Origin: Nigrospora sphaerica
Lineage: Eukaryota > Ascomycota > Sordariomycetes > Amphisphaeriales > Apiosporaceae
Assembly (NCBI GenBank): GCA_018287875.1
Contig: JAGVVL010000025.1
Location: forward strand, 124,001 to 188,000
Direction: 5' to 3'
Length of the DNA: 64,000 nt
Position 1 is the stretch's first letter. Every line of letters starts with the position of its first letter. Shown here one piece after another: positions 31,402-42,474 of the stretch. The position numbers were made by a program, and so were the translations under genes. The notes beneath the pieces were generated by a model, which made no database searches, was not told where the DNA came from, and was given only the letters and a program-made list of their open reading frames with translations.

Positions 31402-34236
31402 CTAATTCTGCCAGTGCATAACGTGTGGCCGAGAGAGACGGTTTTGCCAGCCTGTGATCGCTACTGGGCCGGCTGTCTTCCTCAGTAGCGCGCCTTTTAG
31501 GGAGCCGCCTTCGGTTGCATTCCCTTGATCAGCGCTCCTTTTATCGGGGATCACTGGAACATGGAGCTTCGCATTGCCCATGATAAGCTGGGCTATCGGT
31601 GGAGTGCCCTCGGGTACGTTATAAGATATGACCGCACGACTATTGCAGATGAAAGGTAAGCCGAGAATCATATCATGACTGCTATTCTCAGCCTTAACAA
31701 CTTGAAAGGAAGTCCGGATTTTGCGTCCCCCAATCCAAAGGTAGTCGGCTAGGGTCCCTATTGACTCGGTGGGTGCGGAATTTGCCGTCCATCCTCTTAG
31801 GACTGTGCTGGATGCCACAAAAGGCAGGTTGTTCTTCTTGCAGTAGGTGTCCACGATGACATTGATCGCGGCTCCGGTGTCCAGCAGACCTCGTACTAAA
31901 GTCTCATCGCCGTTGGGTCCGACTCTCACTGGAAGGCGTCCTAAGGGTCTCGCTGCTTTGATCTCGTCTGGTCTTGTGAAGAAGTCGGTCGCGTTGACGG
32001 CATGTGGGGAGTCTTGATCAGTGCGCTTCGTAACATTCCGTGTTCTCCACTCTTGTCGTAGTTCATTGGCTAGGTGTGCTCCATCAGTAAACCTTACTGA
32101 TCCTTTGGTCGTAGTGCTGTTCCTAGGGTCTCCACTGGTCCTCACGGTGATGCAGTCGGGGTCTTGAGAAGCCCCGCGTGTGTCGATTATTTCTTCAATC
32201 CCTTGATGTTTATCCATGGCGTCTGTCGCCACCTTCAGCAGTCCTTGGCTGAAATTGGGGACTTCCGTAATCAGGTCTGACTAGGTGACTGTGAACTTCT
32301 TATCGCCAAATTCCTGGAGGATTCGCTTAGTCCATTTGTCGACATCATTTTGATCAAGCTTTTCCTCTGGTTGCGAGGTAGTCGCGTCGTTGTCTCCTTT
32401 CGCCCGGCTGTTCGTTGGCTAAGTGGCATCCTTTAGGGCGTACCTGCCATCTTCCAGTCTTACTCTCTTTTCTCCCGCGTTCACCATAACAGCTACTGTT
32501 TCTTCGTCTGGAACTTCCTCGATCGAGGCAATTCGTGGTGGCACGGCTTGCCTTTCCACAACACGCAGGATCTCTCGACCGTCCGAGTCGTGCCCGACGC
32601 ACATGAATTCGAAGTCAACATCTGGTTGACAAGTCGTTTCGCAGGTCTCGACTGAGTTGACGGTTGTCATGGCTGGTTGTGCTTGTCCTTGATCAACGAT
32701 TTGCCTCTTTCCATGATAAGCTGCGAATTCGTTCATGTCCTCTTGAGTGATCAGGTCTCGCTTGAATAGTTCGTTCCTGGCGTGCGCTTGCTGCTAATAT
32801 GTTCCCAGTCTGTTGAAGAAGATATCCATCAGGCACATCCAAATGGCCGGTTTCTTTCGGCGGAGGCAGTCTCCTGAGATCGACTCGTCTAGCCAGTGGC
32901 CTTCTCCTCGTCTGCCCGCTCGGTATCTCTGGGCATCAGCATCCCAGTGTAGGAAGCCTTGCTCGGTGCAGTATGCCAACATGGGGCATCGATTGCTCCT
33001 GTGGCTGGGCTCACCGCAAGCATAGCAGTCTCCAGGTCCGTACGTGTTATGCAACTAGACGCTGTTATCCGGGAGGATGCGGTCGTAAGAGCCTCTACCG
33101 CCTCGGCCACCTCTCCCATAGGAGGAAAACCCTGATCCAGGTGCCCCGCGTCGAAAGGAGTCTCGATCGACGACGCCTGCTGTTATCTCTCTTGCCTGAA
33201 TGTTGCTGACATGGGGATAGGTCTGTGAGTTGTCTTGCAAGTGAGGCGGCCATAACTGCTTCAGTCTTTCGTCGATTAAAGCTTGAATCCGGTTAACCCC
33301 GAGACTTTCGAACTTCTTAGTCATCTCGTCGATTGCATTGTCGATTATCCTGGCGTCCACGCGCGTGTCGTCCTCAGTCATTCTTTCGGTCCTCTCTCTT
33401 TACACGAGGTTCTTCCTGTCTGGCATCATCTTCGCAGCACGCATTTTAGCGGCATCAGTATCAAGGGTGTTGCTGAACATGCGCTCCTCGATTAACCAGT
33501 CCGAGATGTCCTTGAAGGTGTCTTCATATCCTGCAAGCCGGTTCTTCTTGAATAGCATGTGCTGGATATCCGGGTGCAAACGCTTGATTAGACCCTCTCG
33601 CGTTGGTTTAGTGACACCTCCTTATGCTGCGGATGCAGCCTTCAAAGCATTGGCGACTTGCTTATGCTCGACAAGGTAGTTGTATATCTCTTGATGGTCT
33701 GACAGCTTGGGTCCAGATTCGAGTTCCGACAACTTCGCGCTCAGGGGAAGCTGGTGTAAGAGGTCCCCCATCTTAAAGTCAGAAAGGAGGCGCTGCTTAA
33801 AATCCGGCCAGGTGGTACACTCCTTGATTGCTAGATGGATCTGGGAGAGTGTTCCTTGACCGATACAGTAGGCCATCAGCTCTGCAATCTTGTCGGTTTC
33901 GGAGAAACGGAACCGCTAGGCGTGTCTCTCCCAGTCTTCTAGGAAGGCCGTGATGTTGTTGCCGTCGAACCTTAGGTACAGGTAGTGCCCTGGGTCGGGT
34001 AAGAGTCTCAGGTCCGAGAGTCGTAGGGGTGGAGTCCCTTAATCAGGGATACCCTAAGGACTCTCACTCTTAGAAGTGGAAGTGGCAGACATCGTTAGGT
34101 TCGGGGAGGGGCTGGGCGTTTGGACTAGAGGGGCAGTTGATTGCTTGTGCGTGGTTGTCGTAAGGGAAGGCTCCACGAACTCTGTTATACGTGAAGTCTC
34201 TTAATCCGCGGCTTGTCTGTTGGATCTGGTGCTCAT
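31402..34236 (-). pseudogene. Ty3 gag-protease (interrupted)
   Basis: ATG at 34236 (MSTRSNRQAAD, then TAA). The same frame continues to 31402 through about nine stops. It shows a capsid-like region (GQGTLSQIHLAIKECTTWPDF) near 33850, an Arg/Gly-rich stretch (SSYGRGGRGGRGSYD) near 33090, and a CCHC zinc knuckle C-YA-C-GEPS-H-RSNR-C near 33020. An aspartic protease follows near 31880-31640 (LLDTGAAINVIV and DMILGLPF). The pol frame then differs by one register, as expected for frameshifting or separate translation, or from an indel. The first two stops both read GAT-TAA where GAT-CAA (Asp-Gln) would fit. Confidence 0.88.
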
Positions 34237-34248
34237 GTTGTTTTTCCG

Positions 34249-34749
34249 TTATCTGGGAGGATTCTTATATAGTCGTCTTAGGATAGCTAATCGGTTCCTC
34301 GAGAACCGGTGCGTGACTTGCTTCCTGGCTGGCCCCAGATGTCGGCATTCGCACACCGGAACCCCTTGATCCGTTCGCTCACCGACAACTTCACATGTCT
34401 CTGTTAAAATCGTTAGTCTTATTCGTGTTATCCATTGCAGCGACTTAAGGGTATAGGAGCTGGTCCCAACTAAGAGTGTCAGGAGTAACACGGCAACTCC
34501 CATTAGCTTCTCTGTAAGTTGCCACATTAGGCAGGTCAGTTCGTTAGCTAGGTTAGCCACGGTCAGCGTAAGTTCCCGTTGTTTCTGTACCGAGGCATTT
34601 CTTCGGACACCGACATTAGCCCGATATCTTTCGGTTTTCTTGTTCATCGTGTTCTGCGTCATTTGATCAATAATCTCCACCGCCTTGTGGTGTTTCTTTT
34701 CGTGGGGAGGGGTAACAATATTTTCATCCATGCTGGGGGTACTCATCAT
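34249..34749 (-). CDS. Leader ORF upstream of gag in the Ty3 element, one membrane segment
   Basis: An uninterrupted 166-codon frame starting with an ATG at 34749, between the 5' LTR and gag, on the sense strand of the element. Its stop lies 12 bp before the gag ATG. The N-terminus is basic and polar; a hydrophobic segment LMGVAVLLLTLLVGTSSYTL could cross a membrane once; the C-terminus is basic. I know of no such gene in standard Ty3 elements. An envelope-like or chance ORF are both possible; its lack of stops beside the broken gag is the main support. Confidence 0.4.
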   Translation of the reverse strand: MMSTPSMDENIVTPPHEKKHHKAVEIIDQMTQNTMNKKTERYRANVGVRRNASVQKQRELTLTVANLANELTCLMWQLTEKLMGVAVLLLTLLVGTSSYTLKSLQWITRIRLTILTETCEVVGERTDQGVPVCECRHLGPARKQVTHRFSRNRLAILRRLYKNPPR

Positions 34750-34835
34750 TCCCGACTTCCAGCTCTTGCCTTATATTTCCCTTAATTCTCCACGTTCATT
34801 CTGTTCAGTTAGTTATCGCCATCCATCCCAGTTAG

Positions 34836-34882
34836 TTCTGACTGTTAATTAAGAGGTTCACAGTTCAAGCCTGTGGGGGAGC
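34836..34882 (+). promoter_or_regulatory. Primer-binding region resembling the 3' half of tRNA-Asn
   Basis: Next to the 5' LTR (two bases apart), the plus strand reads like a tRNA 3' half: anticodon loop CTGTTAA (GTT, Asn), variable region, T-arm CACAG-TTCAAGC-CTGTG, acceptor strand GGGGAGC. The element's sense strand is therefore complementary to a tRNA here, as a primer-binding site should be. The match reaches well past the usual 18 bases, and no CCA complement is seen. Confidence 0.5.
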
Positions 34883-34884
34883 TA

Positions 34885-35184
34885 TGGAACCAAGAAACCC
34901 CAGACTGTAGGGAGTCTGGTGGAAAGACACGGTCGTGAGGTCGATCCCAAGGGACAATCAGGTGAGGATATCGTTGATCAAGATGATCCTTAACGTAGGG
35001 AAGTAAAAGAAGCTTAGAATAGTCACGAAAAATGAGCGTGAAGTATCGTACTAAGAGTAGCAGTGTATTAAAAGGAGGGAAAAAGCGCGCTGTGTCTCTG
35101 GCTATGAACTGGACTACCGAAGCCTAACTTATACTTGTGTAAACCCTTGATCAAGGCTTACGTAAGAGCCCTGGCCCGGTCTCA
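34885..35184 (-). repeat. 5' LTR of the Ty3 element
   Basis: 300 bp, same limits as the left copy and no difference seen by eye. Its inner edge adjoins the tRNA-like primer-binding region; its outer edge joins directly to the inverted LTR fragment at 35185. Confidence 0.92.
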
Positions 35185-35473
35185 ATATGGAACCTTATAG
35201 AGGTTTGTGGAGCCTCATGGGGGCTCGTGGGAGCTTCAGGGAGCCACGTAGAAACTCGTGGAAACTCGTGGAACCTTGCAGAAGCTTCCACGTGGCGAAC
35301 GCCACGCTTGTGGGTAAAGCGGGCTATGCTTGCGGGTAAGCTGGCCCGTGCTCCAGGGTAGGCTGGCCCGAGCTTTAGGATAGGCTTGGTTAAAGGACTA
35401 GCTTCTCGTTAAGTGCATAGCTTAGTCCGTAGTGACAGAGAACGGTATAGGATAAATCCTATACCTGCAATAA
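35185..35473 (+). repeat. Inverted copy of the LTR end at 24638-24926
   Basis: This ~288-bp block is the reverse complement of 24638-24926 with few changes; for example the CCTATACCTGCAA end is followed by TA instead of CA. It is cut by the Ty3 element at the base where similarity stops. With the left copy it forms inverted arms almost 9.7 kb apart around the Ty3 insertion. Confidence 0.85.
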
Positions 35474-35934
35474 ACTTTAAAGACCAAGTACAGCTTTCGA
35501 ATTAGCTAGCAGAACACTTAATTATATAATAGCTACTTTTCTGAAAGATTCAAAAGGCCTTTAGTAAGAAGAATATCTAGTTAGCTACAATATAAAGGCG
35601 AATTCTGTTACAGGTTGGGACCTGGGAGATAGGCTCAGGCGCACCTGGCCTGAGCGTCTCACGAACCCCTCACATGAGGCTCCGAGTAGGTCTCTCCATT
35701 CGAACGCCAAGCTAGTGGTCAAGACCTAGGAGGGGGGAGCTGAGCAGCGATCCGAACGTTCCGATCCGAACGTTCCGGTCCGAACGTTCCTATCCGAACG
35801 TTCCGGTCCAGTCTCGCAAGATTTAACGAGACGCTGCGCCCGGCCTCCTGAAGACGGTTCTCTTCTCTCTTTCCCATCTAGAAAATAAACAGCATTTGGC
35901 CCCTTTGATAGTGCTTCAAGGCTCAGCCTCTCAC

Positions 35935-37330
35935 ACCCACATAGCGATAGCTTCACAACCACGACTCTATAAGCTACCGGATAGCCCGGAAACTGTTCCT
36001 AGGGCTTCATTTAGCCTAGAAATGGTCGATTCACCACCTTCGAGGCAAAACGCGGGTGGTGGAAGCCGCCATAGGCCCGCCCCACCCCCCGAGCCGTCAC
36101 CTCCGGACTCAAAAACACCATCGCCAGACAGTATTACAGCACCTGGACGCAGTCCAGAGGATATACGCAGCACTATAGACGACTTCAAACGCTTCCTAGC
36201 TGGTGAAGTCAACATTGTGGCCTTAGCTACAGCAGTTTAAGCCGCTATTCCGGTTCTAGAGACGGCGGCTAAGGAATCGGACAACCAGCCCAGCGTCGAA
36301 AGACATATCAACGCTATCGGGAACACGCTGCAAGCTATCTATAAGGAAATTAAAGCTCCTAAGACGTACGCTGCAGCCGCTACTGCCCCTACCGCAGCCC
36401 CGGCGCCCAGGGCCCCCCAGGTAGCCAAGACTCTGCCTCCTTAACACGAACGGGAGGTAACGGTTAAGGCCGTAGGAACTGAAGGCCGCACCTACAAAGA
36501 GATCGTGCGAAAAGTTAACGCAGCAATAGGTAGAGAGACAGCAATAGCCGCATGGAAGCTTCCTAGCAGAGACTATGCTATTACCTGCAAGACAGCAGAA
36601 GAGAAGCAACAGCTGGAAACTGACCGGGCCTGGACTACCGAGGCCTTCGGAGAGAACGCCTCTATCCAGAAGAGAAAGATCCTAGTAGTGGCCCATGGCA
36701 TCAACAAGGAGACCATAGAGACGAACTAAGGGCAGCTAGAAGTCCAACTCCGGAACCAGCCCGGCGGCCCTATCAACGTCTTGGAGGCCAAGCTCCCTCG
36801 CAACGCTAAGACCTCGTCTAGGAAGATCACGGCCCTATATATTACAGTACCCACGGTCTAACAAGCGGAACAGCTATGCCGAGACAGCCTTATATAGCAG
36901 TATAGCTACTATCTATGCGAGCCCTTCGTTGAAGGAGCATAGCTTAAGCAATATTACCACTGCTACCGTTATGGACATATCGCCTGTGTCTGCCGCCACG
37001 CATGTAGGTGCGGGCTCTGCTCTTTAACAAAGCATGACGATAAAGAATGCCCAGAAGCCGAGAATAAGACCCGGTACTGCTGTCCAGTATGCCGAGGACC
37101 ACATACTGCGTGGTCTAAGGAGTGTCCAGTCCGCTAAGAGCAGGTCCAGATCGCTAAGGCTGCTTATATCACGAGACCGAAGGGATTCGCACTGCCCTTG
37201 TAAGAACCCCCTAAGCCAACAGCCGAAGACTGGCAGACAGTACAGCCGCGGAAGCGTCGAGCAACTAGCTGCCGCATTAAAAGCACTAGCAGAGCCCGTA
37301 GCAGAACCCACGAAGAGATAGACAATATGG
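35935..37330 (+). pseudogene. LINE ORF1 remnant (zinc-knuckle gag-like protein)
   Basis: An N-terminal Pro/Ser-rich part (SPPSRQNAGGGSRHRPAPPP) is followed by a helical domain. Then come three Cys-rich knuckles near 36960-37130 (CYRYGHIACVC, CGLCSLTKHDDKEC, CCPVCRGPHTAWSKEC), as in ORF1 of Tad-type LINEs. Several TAG/TAA stops interrupt it. Confidence 0.75.
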
Positions 37331-37429
37331 ATATTGAAACACCGGAGTTAACATTAAATAGCATCCACGCTCGACTATGACAGCGCTAAGGATCCTACAT
37401 TAGAACATATAAAAAGCAAGAAAGCACAG

Positions 37430-40400
37430 ATCCCGGTAGTTGATGCCATCTCCGAAGAGTACGACGTCTTAGCTATCTAAGAGCCCTAGCGAAACCTAAA
37501 TATGCCGACCACCTACTGCCTAAGATCCTCTCCGTACCACCTTCTTTACGCGGTCGAGGGAGGTAGGGCATGCATCTACATTAATAAGAAGCATACCTTA
37601 GCATAGTGGACATATAAGGCGCAGCCAAATAAGTGTCGTATCACAATCCAACTACTAGACGGTCCTATAACAGTTATCTGTATATACTCGCCTCCCCTTA
37701 GGTCCACTAACAGATCGGACCTGCGAGCTATCGAAGCCCTTTATACCGAACCCCAGCTAAGACGAACAGTCCTTGTGGGAGACTTTAAAGTCCACCACCC
37801 TGTCTAGGGAGGACACAACGTCCGACCCTATAGGGCAGCTAATAAGCTACTCCAGCTAGCAGAATCCTAGAGACTCCAGCTGATCACACCCCCTGGAACA
37901 CCGACATGGACTTGAAGAGGGTGCATGGACTCCACGATCGACTTAGCGTGGGCCACAGACGATCTCCGAGCTGCCTACAACGGGTATGCCCCATTTGCTG
38001 GGTCCGATCACCTCCCCTAGGTGATACACGTAACTGGACCCTATACAGACCGCCAAGATAGGCCACGACGCAGCTAGAAAACAGCTGACTATAACCAGGC
38101 GAAGGCAGAAGCAGCACACCTACCACAGCCAGGGCGACTCGAGACACCAGAAGAAATCGATAGCTACACTGAAACGTTAACTAAGGAGCTAACTCAAATA
38201 GCCGACTTAGTTGCCCCCCTCCGCTACTCTAAAGGGAGAGGCAAAGCCTAGTGGAACCGCGAGACAGAAGAAGCTATAAAGAAGGAGCGAAGAGCCCAGC
38301 GGATATGGCTTTCCGACAGGACAGACGTAGCTTAGCGAGCCCTCCGGTAGTCAACTCTTTTAAAGAAGAAAGCAATCCGAGAAGCTAAGACGGCGTCCTG
38401 GAGATATATGCTCCACAAGGCGTCTAGCCAGCTAGCTGGCGTCTGGAATATTGCGAGATAGGCAAGAACGGAAAGAGCAGCACCGCCGTTACCCCCGGCA
38501 GTCCCTACACTCTACACACTGCGTGGCGAAGCAACAACCTATAAGGAGAAAACAGAGGCCTTCCGAGAGAGGTTCTATCCCCTCCTTAAGGCCACGTATA
38601 CCGGCTTCCGAATAACGAACCGGCTCGCAGCGCCTCTCGATATGGACAGCAACGTGACAGCAGAATAAATCTAAGATGTCCTTACTAAGGCAGGCCAGTA
38701 GAAGGCACCTAGACTAAACCAGCTTCCGAGCGGATTCCTTAAAAGCCTAGGAAAGCCCCTCTTCCAGGCCTTGGCCTCCCTAACGGAAGCGTGCTGGCAT
38801 ATAGGATACTATCTAAGAGCGTTCCGTAAAGCAGTTACCGTTATCCTCCGGAAGCCAGGAAAACAGCTAAACGAGTACCACTAAGCTAGCAGATGGAGAC
38901 CTATTGCGCTGCTTAACACTATAGGGAAAGCGATCGAGAGCTTACTAGCGCAACGGCTAGCTAGCTTTGCCGAAGAGAATGGACTGCTCCCGGACGAACA
39001 GATAGGTAACCGGAAAGGCCGCTCCACGGAAACAGCCTTACAGTTGTTAACGGACTTAGTCTGCATAGCCTGGAAATATAAAGGCGTAGCAACCCTTCTA
39101 TTGCTGGATATTTCGGGTGCTTTCGACTCTGTCGACTATAGAAGGCTCCTCGCTAACTTGCGAGCGCTAAGGATCCCTATATGGACTATTAGCTGGATCC
39201 GAAGCTTCCTATTTAACCGGTCCACTACGCTATTCTTCGATAGCTAGGAATCGGATAAGATCCTAGTCCCGGCAGGCGTCCTGTAGGGCTCACCTTTATC
39301 ACCTATCCTCTTCTGCCTCTATATAGCCAGTCTTTATAAGGCTCTCCGCGCTATACTAAGGATAGCTACTATAGCCTTCGTAGACGATATAAACCTTGTG
39401 GGCTTCGGTTTGGACCCCGAGTAGACCTGTAAGTAGCTGGAAGCCGCTTATAGAATCTGTAAAGAATAGGCAGTTAGCTATGGTATAACCTTCGCAGTCT
39501 AGAAATATCACCTAGTCCACTTCTCTCGAAGACGGAAAGGTCCGGATATGAAGATAGCCTTAGAAGGTCACGAAATCGAACCAGAAGACTCCTGCCGCGT
39601 CCTTGGCATCCAGGTGGATAGACGTCTCCGCTGGGACGTCCATATCCAGTCGATATCGAAGAAGATGGCGACGTAGGTCTATGCCCTAGACCAGATAGCC
39701 GGCTCAACATAGGGCGCGTCCCTCCAGCGAGCCCGCCAAGTCTATATAGCTGTCGTACAGTCTACTATAGGCTACGGAGCCTTAGAATAGCACCATCATA
39801 TTCCGAAAAGCAAGGCTAAAACATTAAGCGACATTCAAACTGAGTGCCTCTATAAAGTCACAGGGGCCTTTAAGGCGACAGCAGCCACGACACTAGAAAC
39901 AGAAGCCTACGTATCGCCCTTAGATATATGGCTTAATAAAAGAGTGGCGGCTTCGGAAGAAAGGCTCTAATAGCCACGTATCGCCTTGCTTATCCAAGTA
40001 AGATGCGATAACGTAGCCAGATGGATTCTAACAAGACCGACTCGCTAACGCAGACCGAAAGGCCCCGACGCTCCCGATTATAAGAGGTGGCTAAGCGAAT
40101 AGCTAGCTAGAGACTTAGCACACAAGGCTAAGGAGAGAGACTGGCTCTAGAGATGGTAACAAACGTAGAAAAACCGAACAGCGCGAGCCCCGGCAGTAAC
40201 CAAGATGCCGCCAGATAAGCACGTCCTTAAGCTCTATAAAGGACTTCACAAAGTAAAGAGCTCGATCCTCGTCTAAGCGAGGACCGGCAAAATTGGGCTG
40301 CGAGACTTCCTTTTTAAGCGCAGGGTACCAGGCTTCGACAGCCCATAGTGTGACTGCGGTCAGGGTAGGGAGACCGTCCAGCATATCCTCGTTTTCTGCC

Positions 40401-40620
40401 CACGGGAAAGAGAAAGACGAGAGCATCTCGTCCAAGCTCTAGGAGGACCGGTAGACACGGATAGGATGCTCGACACCCCCGGAAAAGCAGGAATTATCGC
40501 GAGATGGCTACTCCGCTCGGGCAGGCTGGACATGTTCCAGCTGGCGAATCAACTCATCAGCTAGGAAGCGGGCGCGCTGAGCCCGATCTCGGTATGGCAG
40601 GTCAAAGAGTAGATAGAAGC
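37430..40620 (+). pseudogene. LINE ORF2 remnant (endonuclease, reverse transcriptase)
   Basis: Endonuclease motifs: CIYSPPLRS and VLVGDFKVHHP near 37680-37800, STIDLAWATDD and GSDHLP to 38020. Reverse transcriptase: RPIALLNTIGKAIESLLAQRL, LLLLDISGAFDSVDY near 39090, GSPLSPILF, and the active site FVDDINLVGF at 39378. The C-terminal CDCGQGRETVQHILVFCP near 40360 is typical of fungal LINEs. More than 20 in-frame TAG codons, mostly at expected CAG or TGG positions. Confidence 0.88.
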
Positions 40621-40754
40621 GGTGCGACGCAGCAGAACCTAGGTTTTTCACCCGGCCGGACGTCAGCCCGGAACAGTTTTCCTAGGCTAAGATGCGCAGG
40701 GGGTCCTCATGGCCTAGATAGGTCGCTAGGTGTAAGAATAATAATAATAATAAT

Positions 40755-41574
40755 ACACGAGATATCCCGCACGTCAAGTCCCATGGCAGTGCTGCACTAC
40801 GATTTCTTTGCAAACGGACACAGTCTGAGCGACGGGATATGATATGCTTGGGATACGCCGCTGGATCTGGGCTCTTGGATGACCCATAGACGAGGCAAGT
40901 GGTGGCAGAACGCACCCCAGTGTCGCAACGGGTAGCGAAAATCGACGTGTGCTTGCCGCACGCCCGCGCTTACTGCAAGACCGCGGCCATATCCAAGCTC
41001 TAGCGATGATGGTTTGGTAGGGTGATGGCGCCCCATCTGTAGTCGAACGATGGGTGAGCAGCCTGGTTATAGATGGTCTGCAGAGATGCTCGAAGCCGGC
41101 CTTGGTCTGCCCCGCAGGCGCTGGAGGAACCCACGAAGTGCAGTACCGTTGGTCACGTGCCCTTTTCCCCATAGGATTATAGTTAACATAATAACTCCAT
41201 TAAGAGAATATTGTCATACCCTTTAGCGTTAGAAGAGTCTAAGGCTGCCTTTGCCGTAGCGACTGGAGAGAACGGTTTGAAGAAGAGGGTCGTTAGCGAA
41301 GATATGATGTGGTAGTACGGTCAATGATGGACGTTTGGACGTACTAGCCCTTAAAAGGCAGTCATACAGATATATGACTGCTCCTCGGCAAGGGATGCCT
41401 GACTCGGATCCGCTATCACGTTTGTGCGGGTGCAGTTGGGACTTTAGCTCCAAGTGATCCGTGCTTTACCCGAACCTCCCGACTCGTCCCTCCATATTTC
41501 AGCCTCTGCCGAGTGACTCCGTTTTGTGATCGCGCCTAGTCTTGCACCGTCAGCTGCCTGTGGCCTCCAGTGTT
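40755..41574. other. Intergenic, no gene recognised
   Basis: Unique-looking DNA downstream of the LINE. A minus-strand frame at 40774-41172 is open for 132 codons but has no recognisable motif and I do not call it. Confidence 0.4.
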
Positions 41575-42474
41575 CTAGACTGCTATGGTCCTTATTTTCA
41601 GGCCAAATGGATGGAGGGCCATATCCCCCGGTTCTTGACCTCCGTCTCTTAGGCCGTGATCGGCCGGTCCTGGCACCACGGTTTTGGCACCACGCTTAAT
41701 ACCAGCCACCATCCATGTCTGCCAAGCCCCTAGGAAAGGTACCAGTCTACTCCGTATATAGTTAGTTAGGCGGGGAGAGCGGTAGATCTCGTGATATCGT
41801 AACTCTGGTGGAGTAAACCCCGCACTCGCTCCGGCTGCCGAAGCAGCAGCAGCAGCAGCAGCAGCAGTCACAGCTATTATTATTGCAACAAGCCAGCCAC
41901 GATGTCCCAGCGCGAAGAGCTTAGTGTTGATGGTGCTGGAGACTCTGTCACCGTTTCGCCCTTGCCGCGTTCTTGGGCGCGCACGGTTTCGTCTCTGCTG
42001 CGCTGTCAGGGGAGGCGGCGAGAACACTTCATGGGCCTGCGCTTCGCGCCGGCTGTCGCGTATGATGTTATCAACCTCGATGTCGCTGGCGGTGACCTCC
42101 GTGAGTGGCGGTGGATGCGTCAGCTCCACTGGCTGCGCGGCTGCGAGGTGCGCGACTGTGGCTCTGTGAAGGTCCTCCAGGCTGGGGAGCCCTTGGTCAG
42201 CGCCAGCGCCAGCGCCAGCGCCAGCGCCAGCGGCTGTGAGGTCGATCTCAGAGACTGGCGATAACTGCGTTGCTGTTAGGTCAATTGGCAGTTGCTGCTC
42301 TCCTTCGGCTGGCGCTGGCGCTGGCGATGACGACTCTGTGGACTGCTGCGAAGTTGGCAGGCTAATTGGCAACTGCTGTGACGCCTCGGCTTGCGATTCT
42401 GGCTGTGGCTGCTGCGAATAGGCGATAATTGAATCCTCCACAGCCTCACCGCCAGGTAATTCGCGTTGGGACAT
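41575..42474 (-). CDS. Hypothetical low-complexity protein with one membrane segment
   Basis: 299 codons from the ATG at 42474 (MSQRELPGGEAVEDS), no intron needed. The N-terminal third is Gln/Ser/Pro-rich. Residues near 90-103 are (Ala-Gly)n encoded by a CGCCAG-type repeat at about 42199-42232. A basic stretch RRNRARPRTRQGRNGDR precedes a hydrophobic, Ala-rich segment (GWLVAIIIAVTAAAAAAAAS), partly encoded by a CAG-type repeat near 41848. A single-pass membrane protein with the N-terminus outside or in the lumen is possible. No family recognised. The opposite strand is also open for long stretches, so this could be a repeat-driven chance ORF. Confidence 0.4.
   Translation of the reverse strand: MSQRELPGGEAVEDSIIAYSQQPQPESQAEASQQLPISLPTSQQSTESSSPAPAPAEGEQQLPIDLTATQLSPVSEIDLTAAGAGAGAGAGADQGLPSLEDLHRATVAHLAAAQPVELTHPPPLTEVTASDIEVDNIIRDSRREAQAHEVFSPPPLTAQQRRNRARPRTRQGRNGDRVSSTINTKLFALGHRGWLVAIIIAVTAAAAAAAASAAGASAGFTPPELRYHEIYRSPRLTNYIRSRLVPFLGAWQTWMVAGIKRGAKTVVPGPADHGLRDGGQEPGDMALHPFGLKIRTIAV

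Larger units (their letters stand above)
25907..35184 (-). mobile_element. Ty3/gypsy-type LTR retrotransposon, 9278 bp, with extra ORFs
   Basis: Two 300-bp LTRs (25907-26206 and 34885-35184), each TGGAAC...GGTCTCA on the plus strand, show no difference by eye. Genes read on the minus strand in the order leader ORF, gag, protease, RT, RNase H, integrase (RH before IN defines Ty3/gypsy). An antisense ORF lies between integrase and the left LTR. gag-protease and pol are in different frames and carry over a dozen nonsense codons. No clear target-site duplication: CGTAT on the left, ATATG on the right. Confidence 0.93.
35606..40754 (+). mobile_element. Near full-length LINE (Tad/I-type), RIP-mutated
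   Basis: About 5.15 kb. The 5' region holds four 14-bp repeats (CGATCCGAACGTTC-like) at 35746-35805. ORF1 (~35935-37330) is gag-like with zinc knuckles; ORF2 (~37430-40620) has endonuclease, reverse transcriptase and a C-terminal Cys/His motif. The end is an (AAT)n tract to 40754. TAG codons recur throughout where Gln or Trp is expected, and TA is over-represented, both typical of RIP. The same 3' end occurs as a short insertion at 6453-6592 and the same 5' end inverted at 20930-21258. Confidence 0.9.
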
